Source: Deuterostichococcus epilithicus (lineage: Eukaryota; Chlorophyta; Trebouxiophyceae; Prasiolales; Stichococcaceae). Taken from it: DNA of 64,000 nucleotides. This document shows positions 1 to 12,000 of this stretch, piece after piece. The stretch lies in the NCBI GenBank assembly GCA_033439295.1, contig JAVTLE010000013.1:1240001-1304000 (forward strand), given 5' to 3'. The notes beneath the pieces were generated by a model that ran no database searches, was not told the DNA's origin, and saw only the letters and a list, made by a program, of their open reading frames with translations. Positions within the stretch are counted from its first letter, which is position 1, and every line of letters begins with the position of its first letter. Both the position numbers and the translations under genes were made by a program.

Positions 1-3000
1 CGGGCGTGCAGCCAAGCGACCGCTTCCTGCAGTGGATGGCGGTCAACTTCGACCTGTCGGTGCTGGACTTCTGGTGCCCGCTGGCCATGGGCTGCGCCGT
101 GGTGGTCGCGCCGGCGGAGGAGATGAAGAGCGTCGAGCGGGTAGCAGCGCTGGTGCAGCAGCACGACATCGCCTCTGTCAGCATTGTGCCGTCCATGTGC
201 CAGGTGTGCTGTTGTACACACCCCAGGCCCAGGTCGTCCACGGGATCACGAAGCGAGCACTTCCAGTGCAGTCTCTGGGTTCCAGCGTCCCTCAGTGCCT
301 CGACAGGCCAGCTTGTGTTGACAGTGTTGGCAGCCTCCCCTTTCGTGCGTGATCGTGTCCTTTCCTCTTCCCTTCCTTTCCCTTTACATCATAATTCTTC
401 ACACGCAGGCGCTGCTGGACGCCTGCGGCGGGCGCGGCCTGCTGACCAGCCTGAAGCACGTCAACTTCGGTGGCGAGGCGGTGCGGCCGGCGGCGGTGGC
501 CGCCATGGTGGCGGCGGCGCCGAATGCTGAGCTGCACGACGCGTGCGCTTCCCAGCCGTTCTTTCTGCTTCTGTCTGTGGTTCTCACAGGCTTGCTGTTC
601 AACACCTGCAGCATCTGCAGCATGCTCAACCTGACTGATCAGTCTTAAGTCCCGGGAGCCTGGCCAGCAGCTGGGCTGAACTGATGGATCCTGGTGTCCA
701 GGTATGGCCCCACGGAGGCCAGCGTCATCACCACCTCCTTCCTGTGCAACGACTACGGCAACGCCGTGTCGGTGCCCATCGGCAGGTACGCACATGCAGG
801 ATCTCGGCCAGCGTGCGCCGCATACGCTGGAAGCTTCTGTACCATGGTGCTGGTCATCACCCACATGCGCCACTTGATGAATCTGCCCCAGGATGATCGC
901 ACCTGCCCTGCTCATGCTTCTCTGACTTTCGACATCCTTGATCACTGCAGGCCGTTCACCAACATGCGCCACTATGTGCTGGACTCCATCACCCTCGCAC
1001 CTGTGCCGATCGGCGTCCCCGGCGAGCTGTTCATCAGCGGCCCCGGTGTCGCGCGCGGCTACATCGGCCGCCCAGAGCTCACCGCGGCGGCCTTCCTGCC
1101 CAACCCATTCCGGCTGCCTGGCGACAGCGACTTCTACGCCCGCATGTACCGCACCGGCGACAACGTCATGTGGCAGCCCAGCGGCATCCAGCGGTGGGTC
1201 CCCATTCTGGCGGCATGCTGCTGAGGCGGTCACCTGCCTGGCGCAAACTGCATTGCCGATCCAGGTGGACGACCTCGTCCTCCTCATGCATACGATTGAG
1301 TCCATAAGTTGCTTGATGCAAGCTTTCGGTATGTTCCACAGGTTCTTCGGCCGTAAGGACGGTCAGGTGCAGCTGCGTGGCTTCCGCGTGGAGCTGGGCG
1401 AGATCGAGGCAATCCTGTCAGCGGCACCAGGCGTGCAGAGCGCCGCGGTCGTGCTGCAAGATGCCGACACTCCCAGCGCCGCGCTGATCGCCTACGTGTC
1501 CCCTGAGGACGCTGACCAGGAGGCCGTACTGGAGGCCTGCCGTGCCAAGCTGCCGCGCTACATGGTCCCGGCTGCGATTTCAATCATGGAGGCGCTACCG
1601 CGTCTTGGCAACGGAAAAGTGAGTGGAAAAGATGTTCTGCTGTGGATGCTGTGGGGCTTCATTGAATTTTGCAGTGCGACAGGTCGACCGAAACAGCCTG
1701 GCGCACCAAGACAGAGTGTCCTCTCGCACCTACTGGCACTTTGCCCGAAACCCGGCCGAGCCTTGCACTGCCTGTCCTGGACAGAGCTCCAACACCCCAG
1801 CGGATCCTCTCGATGCAGGTCGACCGCCGCAGCCTGCCACGCTTCGAGTTCAGCTCTTCGGCTACCTTCGTGGACGCTTCTTCACCGGTCGAGAAAGTGT
1901 TGCAGTCCGCCTGGCGGCAGGTGCTGGTGCTGCCTGAGGAGCAGCCACTCGGGTGAGAGCACGATTCTTGGGTGCACTCATGTTTGAGAGCTCCAGTTGC
2001 AAGTGCATATGTATATGCACCATCACTTCCACATTCGAGCGCTATCTCGGTGTCTGATTTTTGGGTTTTTGCATTCATAGCGGCATGCCGTCGCCGCTGC
2101 TTCACCAGAGGCTGCCTGGGATATTGCCTGCTATCCTGACTTGTGCCGAGCACACGAGGAGCATCCACTGAGCGACTTTCTCCAGCCATTCGACCATCTG
2201 ACCTCCCCTCCGCGCCTGCCGCAGCGTGAACGACAACTGGTTCGAGCTGGGCGGCAACAGCCTGCAAGCCGGCCAGGTGTCCGCGGCAGTGCGCTCCAAG
2301 CTGGGCGTAGACGCCGACATCCCCTCCGTCTGGCTATTCGAGCACCAGACCATCCGCACGCTGGCAGACAAGATCCAGCGCGACGTGCTGGATGTTCTGG
2401 ACGATCCTGACGCGCCGCCGCCGCCGCCGCCGCTGGAGGCCACAGTGTCGATCGCGCTGGCGCAGCTGACCATGCGGGACCGGTTCACCTCTAACCGGGG
2501 CACTGTGCCGCTGTCCTTCCAGCAGGTGACGGCGAAATGCCACAGCTGGACCGCGCTAGGCTTTTTGGTCTGCGAAGACGATCTGTGACAAGCTGAGAAC
2601 CGGTGGTACAAAACCCTGCAGTTGCCGCTGTTGGCATCATTTGCTGAAGAGCTTGCAATGGTTGAGCGAGTTGGCATGCGGGAGCGGGCAGATTGACGTA
2701 GCGCTGCTGTGCCACGAGCAGGAGCAATTTCTGCAGCTCTGGCAGCGGGATAGCTCCAGTGCCGCCTACAATTCGAGCGTGGCCCTGCACCTGCGCGGCG
2801 CGCCCGTCATCAAGGCAATGCGCAACGCCTTCTCCGCCCTCATCAAGCGTCAGATGGTGCGGCTCCAGCCTCAAGACTCTTTCGTATGTGCGGCAGCCGG
2901 AAGGAGTCTTAGCTCGGGTTACGAATCTAATGCTGCACTCTCCAGCTAGTCGTCTCGAGCCTTGGACTGAGCCTGGGACCGAGCTGTGACCCTTCCATTC

Positions 3001-6000
3001 CATTTCTTCTCGAGCACGCAGTGCGCCTGCAGTAGTGCCCTTGCTGCAGGTGACCTTCTTCCTTGTCCCCCAGCCTTTGCTGCCTGTGGCACAGCAGCTG
3101 GTTTCGTTGACTTCTCTCTGTGCTTGGTTCTGTCTGCCGGACTTCTCATCAATCTCATCATGCGCCGCTGCAGATCTTGCGGTGCCAGTTCGTGGCGCCG
3201 ACCGTCGCCGGCGGCAGCGCGGTGCAGCGGCTCCGCGACGAGGTCGACGCCGAGGCCGGCTTCAGCGTCGACGGCATCGCCGGCGGTCGCAACTGCCTGG
3301 CGCCGGCGCCCGACGGCACCGTGTCGGTCGCGCCAAACTCGCCGCTGCACGCGGCCTGGACCGCCGTCCAGAGCAAGCCATTCGACTTGTACAACGAGCC
3401 GCTCACCCGGCTGCGGGTGCGTGCCTGTTGCAAAGACAGTGTTCTTTTGGCCTGAGGAGGGGTCTTGCTATCGTTGGCTCCACCTGCTGAGCTCTGAACA
3501 GCATTCAATCAGCACAGGTACAGCATAAGGTTACCTCCGGTTTCATTCTGCAGTCTGTTTATTTCCTGGCGTACGGGCTTGTCTGCAGGTTTTCCAGTGC
3601 CGCGACATGCTGCTGTCGCCAAAGGCGCCAGTCACCCACTGCACGATCACTGTCCTTTCAGGTGCTGCGGCTGGCGCCGGACGAGCACGTGCTGCTGCTG
3701 GTACAGCACCACGCCATCACGGACGGCTGGTCCCTGGGCGCCTTCCTCGCCGAATTTGCCGCTGCATATAGCGCCTTCCTCGCCGGCGAGGCACCCAAAT
3801 GGGCGCCGATGCCCGTACAATGTGCGAACACACCCCCCTCCTCCTTTCTCTGCGCGCACGCGCGTGCATCTTCGTGTCCATCTTACTGCTCTCGGAATAC
3901 TGCCTCTTGCATGACAGGGTGTGTTGCCCTTGCCAGATCGGTGCTTTTAAAGCAGGACACTATACGCTGATTGAAGTGCCGCTAACACGACCATTAACAT
4001 TATTTCACAGACGTGGACTACGCCGCCTGGCAACGCAACCACCTGGACGGTGACGCCCTCGAGGTGTGTTTCTCATTGCTTGCAGGCCGCTGTCATGCAC
4101 TTGTTGGGGCTCACCGCCAACTGATACAAACAAACTGAAGGTGTCGCGTTGGACGCCGAGCACGTGTCTCACCGCCGCTGAGTGCAACTTGCGCCTCCTT
4201 AACGCAGGCGCAGCTGGAATGGTGGAAGCAGACGCTGGCCGGCGCGCCGCCGCTGCTTGACCTGCCAACGGACAGGCCGCGGCCGGAGGCATTCACGTAC
4301 CGCGGCGCTGAGGTAGGAGAACTTGATCAAGCGAAGATCCACAAAAATGGTATGCTTCTACATTGGACTCGTGACCGGCTGAAATCCCAACTAGCTTTTA
4401 TTGGTTCGAATTTAAAATGCAGGTCAACTTCACCATCGGCGCCGAGACGGCCGCGGGCCTGCGCCGCCTGGCATCATCGCAGCGGACCACCATGTTTGTC
4501 GTCGTCCTGGCGGCCTACAAGGTGACGCTTTGCCCCTGCCCGAAGACATGTATGCTGCATCCTGCTCATCAAGCAGCCTGGTGACACAGTGCGCGGCGCC
4601 TGCCAGCTGTGCCTGGCCTCCCATGAAAATTTGGAACCGGCCAAGTATCGAGGGCTGACCGTCTTGCTTCTCCTGTGCAGCTGCTGCTGGCGCGGTACAG
4701 CCGGCAGGAGGACATTGTGGTGAGCACGCCGCACGGCAACCGCGACCGCGCGGAGCTGCACTCCATCCTGGGCTGCTTCGTCAACACCATCGCGCTGAGG
4801 TGTGGCGTGCCGAGTGCCACCAGACCCTGTCAGACACCCTGAACGTCGCCTGACGCATGTTGGCATCCCCAGGTCGCGCTCTGCAACCCCTGCAGCACAA
4901 CGACGCCTGTCAGAGAGGTTCACCAGCAAAGTTGAGCCACCCAGCTTGGTACCTGTCTGCTCAGAAACGGCTCTGAACGAGTCCGCGGCCCCGCAGGTCC
5001 GACCTGAGCGGTGACCCCACCTTCACGGCGCTGCTGGACCGCGTGAAGCGGTGCACCATGGGCGCCTTTGCGCATGCACAGGCGCCCTTCGCCAAGGTGG
5101 TGGAGGCGCTCAAGGTGCCGCGCTCCGCCAGCTTCACGCCCGTCAGCCAGGTGGGCGCCGCGACACCGATGATGAGCGCGGCCTGCTCGGCCTGTGTCAG
5201 TCGGTTCGCGAGACATGAGACTGGCATCTGGGTTTTTGGGGGGGAGAAGCGGTTTGGGCGGCATTGGATTGTCGCGCCTCCGGATGCCTCCGGATGTCTC
5301 GTTACTATACTAGATACAGTTTGACCATGCGCCAACCGCCAGCTTCACTCCACAGTCATGCTGCCCGGCAGTCAGCTGTAGCATCAGACTCCGTGTCGCT
5401 GCTGTGGCAGGCGCTGCTGACTCTGGAGGACGAGGGACCGGACGCAGGGTCGGGAGGCGGCATGACGGGCCTGACGCTATCTGGCGCGAGCCTGGCGTCT
5501 GGCGCCACCGCCGCCCTCACCGACCTGCTCCTCTCCCTGAAGGCCAAGTGAGGACCCAGCAGTCCTGCCCGTCAGCCTCACTGTTGGGCCGGTCGTGCAG
5601 CCGCTGTGCCTTTTGATATGTCCGGCTCCAGTCTGAGCGTCTGTTCACAACTCAACAGTGCACAACAGCACAGTTTGAAGTTCCTTGGAGTGTCTCTGGA
5701 AGAGGGCAAGCTGCCAGGGAGCCTCGGGCATACAAACTGCTGACCGCCGTGCCGCCGCTGCCGCCGCCGCCGCAGGCACGGCAAGCTGCAGGGGTCGCTG
5801 CTGTACTCGACGGACCTGTTCCGGCGCGGCACCATGCAGCGCATGGCGGGCCACCTGACCACGCTGCTGGCGTCGGTGGTGGCCAGCCCGGACGCGCGCA
5901 TCTCCCGCCTGGAGCTCATGGACCCTGCCGAGCGGGAGCTGGTGCTGCACGGGTTCAACGCCACCGAGGCGCCGTACCCGTCGGACGCCTGCATCCACAC

Positions 6001-9000
6001 CCTGTTTGAGGAGGCCGCCGCCAAGGTGTGGCGCTGCGTCGGACCTGTAGTCCGGCCGTGTGGAAGCCAAAATATCGGCCTTTGCCGATTTGCTCTGGCA
6101 GGGCGCTGTGCCTACCGGGGCTGTTGATGGCACTCGCCGCCTGGAGCAGTGGTCTGTCGGACCCCATCATGGGAGGTCAGGATGTGGCTGGGATTTTCGC
6201 ACGCATCTCGCTCCACGAACAATGATGATCAGGCCTTTCCGCCAACTGACGGTGCCGGCTGCCGCTGCTGCAACAGTCGCCCGGCGCCACGTGCCTGGTG
6301 TGTGGCGGCGAGCGGCTGACCTACGGCGAGGTTGAGGCACGCGCCAACCAGCTGGCGCACTGGCTGCTGGCCAACGGCGTGCTGCCCAACACCGCCGTCG
6401 CCGTCAGCATCGAGAAGCGGCCGGAGCTGTATGTCGCGCTGCTGGCGGTGCTCAAGGCGGGCGGCACCTACGTGCCGGTGGACCCGGGGCTGCCGCCCGA
6501 GCGCGCCGCCTTCATGCTGCGGCAGGCCAACTGCCGCATCCTGCTGACGCACGTGAGGGAGCTGGAAGTCGTCTTGATAGGTTGCATCCACAAGGCTTGA
6601 CAGCCAGTCGTGCCTGGCAGTGTCACCGGGCAGGCAGGTACCATAATGTGTACGTTGACAGCGCTGAGGTGAAGATGTTGACTGCTCCTCGGCAACTAGC
6701 AGTTAACGAATGACTTTACCTCGGCGATGTCGATGTACTCAGCATGGCTAACAGACTGGACAGTCACACGGAGCGGGCATCTGAGCAGGCCGGCATGAAC
6801 CATTCATCCATGCTGTGCTGCTTGACTTGATGTCTGCGACACTACAATGCGACGCAGGCCGACTCGGAGGCGGCACAGCCGCTGGCGAACATGATAACGT
6901 TGCCGCTGAACTCCAGCTGGGCGGCACTGTCTGGCCGCCCCACGACGCCGCCAGGACGCACCTGCCGCCCTTCCGACCTCGCCTACATCTTGTTCACCAG
7001 TGGGAGCACGGGTCAGCCGAAGGGTGCGCGCTGGAAGAGTTTCTGCTGCCTTTTGCGTCCCTCTCGGGTCAAGCTGTGCCTCTTGGCTGTCGTTGCCATA
7101 GCACACAGCGGGCGTTCTCCAGGCGAGACGCTGATGATCGTTCCATAAAAGGGACCAGCACAAGGGCAGTCAGGGCACTGATCGGGCTGACCAGGGGTCA
7201 ACAGCCCCCAGAAACAACCTTTGGTCATGCACAGGCGTCGAGGTGCCTCACGCCGGCGTCGTCAACGTCATATCTGCGTACCGGCGCATCCTGCCCAACC
7301 TGCGGCCCGGCCAAATGTTCGTGCAGTCCATCAGCATCTTCTTCGACCTCAGCGTGATGGTGAGACGCGGCGTCAGCGCAGGCTGCGGCTGCCTTCTGCT
7401 CATGGCAAAGCAATGTCAAGTACGCAGCAGTGCTGCACGACGGTCCTGGGAACAACCAAGAGCTGAGAGCCTGCGGTCGCAAATCGCAGGACCTGTGGTT
7501 CCCGCTGTCAGCCGGCTGCGGCGTGGTCATCCCGCCCGCAGAGGCGAACCGCGACCCCGACGTCATGCGCGCGCTCATCGAGCGCCACCGCATCGTCTTC
7601 CTCATGATGGTCCCCAGCCAGCTGCAGGCGCGCCCCTCCGCCTGAACTGGCAACGCGGCGTTGATCGCCAGAAGCCCGACGCCTGTGCCGCCTTGTCTTG
7701 GGCTCGTGGCCCTGTCAGCATGTGCGGTTCAGCACCCTGCTGAGCAGGGGAGGTGTGGCTGCCCGCAGGTGCTGCTGGACACGTGCAAGGACCCCAGCCA
7801 GCTGGCCAGCCTGACGCACGTCGCGCTGTGCGGCGAGACTCTGAGCCCTGCCACCCTGGCGCTGGCGCAGAAGCTGATGCCGCAGGCCCAGTGCCGCAAC
7901 GCGTACGGCCCCACGGAGGTGGGAAGTCACTTCAGCTGCCGACTGCACATTGTGGAGGCAGTGACCCATGCCTGACCAGTCGCTGGCAGTGCATGAGATG
8001 ACCGCAACTGTGGACATGTGGGACCCGGCGCTTTGTGCTGCGTCCGCTGCTTGCTTGACGGACGTCACCACACAACCTCATGATGCAGTATGCAAGCGCA
8101 AGCCTTGCATCAATGCTGCGCAGGCGACCGTGTTCGTCACCGCCTTCAACTGCGCCAACTTCCAGGCGTCGGCGCGTGCGTTCGTGCCCATCGGCGGGTG
8201 CGTTTTCGTCTCAGATCGTCTTCATCTAATTCAACAAGACTACATCTGCAGTGTGATTCAATCTGACCACGGCTCTTTGCGACCATTCGATGAATGCCGC
8301 GTTTGTTGCAGGCCAATCGCCAATGTGCGGCTGTACATCCTGGACCCGGCGACGCTGCTGCCGGTGCCGATCGGCATCCAGGGCGAGCTGTACGCCAGCG
8401 GCATCTGCCTGGCCACAGGTGTGTTTTCGTTGCTTGCTGCCCTCACGTGAAGTGTGCGTAAGAAATTCGGCTCACCCAACTTGAAGCTGGCACGCCTCAG
8501 GGACATCTCCTGGCCAGTGAGCTTCCGCAGCAGCAGCGGCACAGCCTGCTCACCTCGCTGGCGAGTCGCACCGCCTGCTGCTGGTGCAACTGGACATCTA
8601 CAGTAATGTCTGTTGCCAGCAGGCCATTCACTGATGCTGATGAACCATGCAGGCTACGCCGGCCGGCCGGACCTGACGGCAGAGCGCTTTGTGCGCAACC
8701 CCCACATGCGGCCGGACGACAGCCCGGCGTTTGCTAAGATGTACCGTACCGGCGACCTGGCTGCATGGATGCCCGACGGCAACATCAAGTGTGCCATCGC
8801 CTGGCGTTCTGCACACGGTTTCCTGAGCACGGACATGCCCCTGCTGTACACACGCCTCACCTGCGGCACACCCGGCACGCGGCGTGGTTCTGCAACTGTC
8901 AGTGCCGCAGCTGCGATGCCAGGCTGCTGCCTTGTTGATTTGCAAGGCTGGCTGGCTCGTTGCGACTTCCATGCAAGTGACTTCACAGGCTCGCCTTGCA

Positions 9001-12000
9001 CATCCGTCTGCAAGTACATCTAACCCTATACGAATTGGATGCCAACCCTGCAGGTACATCGGGCGCGCGGACGGGCAGGTCAAGCTGCGCGGCTTCCGGC
9101 TGGAGTTGGAGGAGGTGGAGGCCGTCGTCAGCAGCGTCGCCGGCGTGCAGGACGCTGTCGCCGTGCTGCAGGTGGGGGCGTGCAGAAGAGTGTGTCAGCA
9201 GGGCAGATGCGGAGGGCTGGCCGGCCGCCGCCGCCGCTGTTGCCGCCGCTGCTGCCCGTCCACAGCTGCTGCTCTGCCGACGGTTGCAGCCAAGCTGTGG
9301 GGCCCGGTCGCCAGGCCCGTCCTCTTCTGTGCACTGCAGGATGCGGGCACGGACCAGGCGGCGCTGGTGATGAACGTATCGCGCAACCCAGGCGCCAGCG
9401 TGGACGTGGAGGCGCTGCTGGTCGCGGCGCGCGCCAAGCTGCCGCACTACATGGTGCCCAGCTCCGTGCGGGTGCTGTCGCGCTTTGAGCGCCTGCCCAA
9501 CGGAAAGGTGCCAGAACCCTGTTGCGCTCCCGCTCCTGCTCCCGCTCCCGCTTGCGTTCTGTCTGCGCAGGACAGCACACTGCACAGCAAGGCTTGGCAC
9601 ACCGCCCTGGCATGCCAGTGGCACAGCCCAAGCCAAAACTCCACTAGATGTCTCTCACGATGATGATGCCTGCGTTGTAGGCATCGCCACTGCCGTGGAC
9701 TCTAGCCACAGGCTTCAAGCTGCAGGTTAGACATGTGTGCTGATGCGCCGCAGATCGCGCGCGGGGCGCTGCCGCGGCACTCCATCGAGGACATCGACCT
9801 GACAGAGTACGTGGCGCCCACCAGCCGCATCGAGTCCATCATCCAGGCCGCTTGGGAGGACACCCTTTCGCTCGAGCCCGGCTCCATCGGCACACAGATG
9901 AACTTCTTCGAGGTGCTGGAACCTGCATGTTGACCTGGTGATTCTTCTGGGAAAGCATCACAGAGCTCCTGCTTCGGTCGCGCCCATCAGTGGAGTAGTT
10001 CACCCAGCTTTTTCGAACCTTGTCTCTTTCTGAATCTCCCCTCTGCTGTGAGATATGCACGCTCTTTTGTCCGCTCTGAATCCGAGAGCTAGCCCTGTGC
10101 TGGCCATAGGTCGGCGGCAACAGCCTGCGGGCGGGCGTCGTCGTCTCCAAGATCCGCGAGATGCTCAACGCGCCGGAGATCCCCGGTGAGCAGCCTCAGA
10201 GCTTCAACACCGCTGGCGGTCCCGCTGCCGGATCTGAAACCCACCGCCTTGCCAGCAATGCACTTGCCGGTCCAATAGATTTAGCACAGGGCGGCGAGCC
10301 TGTTCACCCTGGATCCTCTGTGGAAGATGTTGGCTTTTCGGGGATGGGCGCTCATTTCGGCAGGCTGACTGCGCGACAAGCAGAACGTCAATCTATCACA
10401 GCAAAAAGTATATTGTCTCCCCTTTGCCTTCACCGCTGGCTGACTACCCTTCAGGTGCCTGGATCTACGAGTGCCAGACCATCTCCTCGCTGGCCTCCAA
10501 GCTGGCGCTGAGCGGCCTGGTGCCGGAGGACGGTGAGGAGGTCATCCCGCCGCCGGAGCTGCCGCCGCCGCTGGAGCCCACCTGGGCGGTCACCGCGGTG
10601 CAGGGTGCTGCCATCACCGTCTCCTTCGGCTTCGTCGTCTGGTTCATGCTGGCGCTGTCACTGTCGCTGCTGGCGCTGTATGCCTGGTGCGGGTCGTCAG
10701 ATCAATCTCCCGTGTCCCCTGCTGTCTGGTCTTCAGGTCGTGTGTAAGAAAGAGTCTGGTTGTGCGGATGCAGCTGGTTCATGAACGGGTACAGCAGTCG
10801 CTCCGGATGCATGGCAAACGACACTGCCAGATTGCACATTGCTCAAGACTACATCGTGTCGTCTGTGCCCAACGCACCTCCCAGAAGAACTGTCCGCGGA
10901 ACCCTAGACCCTAAAACCGCCGCAGGCACCCGGAGGCGCGCGGCGCATACGTCTTCATGATCGCGCTGCCGGGCGTGTTCTTCGTCCTGCTTGTCGTCCT
11001 GCTGGCGGTCTGCCTCGCCACCAAGTGGCTGCTGATGGGGCGCTACCGCGCGGGCAACTCCCCCCTCTGGGGCTGGCAATACGTCCGCTGGTGGATGGTG
11101 AGTGCTGATGTCAGTGCGTGTTCGAACAGTGTTGTCGCCGCCCAGCTGCAGGATCGAAGCTGCTGAAGCCCCCGCAGGCATCTGTGCTTGAGACCTGCTG
11201 ACATTCCATGCCTCGAAAATGCTCTGGCATACTTTGCTCACCCTCCATCGGCCAGTCACTGTGTGCCGGAATGCTGCTGTGTCTGCAGGTGCGGCTGTTC
11301 ACCAAGATCGCGCTGACGCTGTCCTGCTACCTGCTGACGGAGTCCAGCCTGCTGGTCTACATCTACCGCGCCCTGGGCGCCAAGATCGGCGAGCGCGTCG
11401 TCATCGGCAGCCTGGAGCTGTCGGAGTGGGACCTGCTTGAGATCGGCGACGACTGTGTCATCGAGGTGCGACTGCCGCGGATCCTACTGCTGCTGTGCTG
11501 TGCCATCCAGTCAGGCTGGATCAGTGTATGCCATGATCGTGCAAGCCAGGAGCTCTGGCTGCTCAGCGCCTCCGACTCTCAGTGATGCTGGTCGACAAAC
11601 CCCATGTCTTGAAACCTAACGACGTAGGGTGGCGTGCGGCTTGCGCCGGCGGAGCTCAGCGCGGCCGACGGTGGCGTGCTGTCCATGCGCAAAATTGTCA
11701 TCGGCGCCGGCTCCGTAATCGGACAGGCCGCCTGCATCGCGCCTGGCACGGTGTGCTTCGAGCGCTGGTGCTACTGCTCGAGTTATTCGTCACGGTTCTG
11801 GCTCCTGTGAAGATGAGCCCGCAGCATTGCGGCATCAATCAGTGGCCCTCAAAAGTGCCAGAAATAGCCCGAATGCATTGACTGTCCGTTGCTGGCCTGC
11901 TGCAGGTCTTGGAGCCGGGATCGATCGTGCAGCCGCACGCAGCGGTGCCGCAGCATGGCCCGGGCGTGCTGTCCGTCGCCGATATGCCCAACGTGCCACG

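Noticed and set aside
292-1305. Long open frame on the minus strand across the NRPS start
   Set aside because: It is a GC-rich shadow with no recognisable protein motif, opposite clear adenylation-domain exons.
5336-5420. Apparent stop TAG in the condensation domain exon
   Set aside because: With the acceptor GGCAG just upstream the reading frame is open ([13 protein letters not shown]), so no break is needed.
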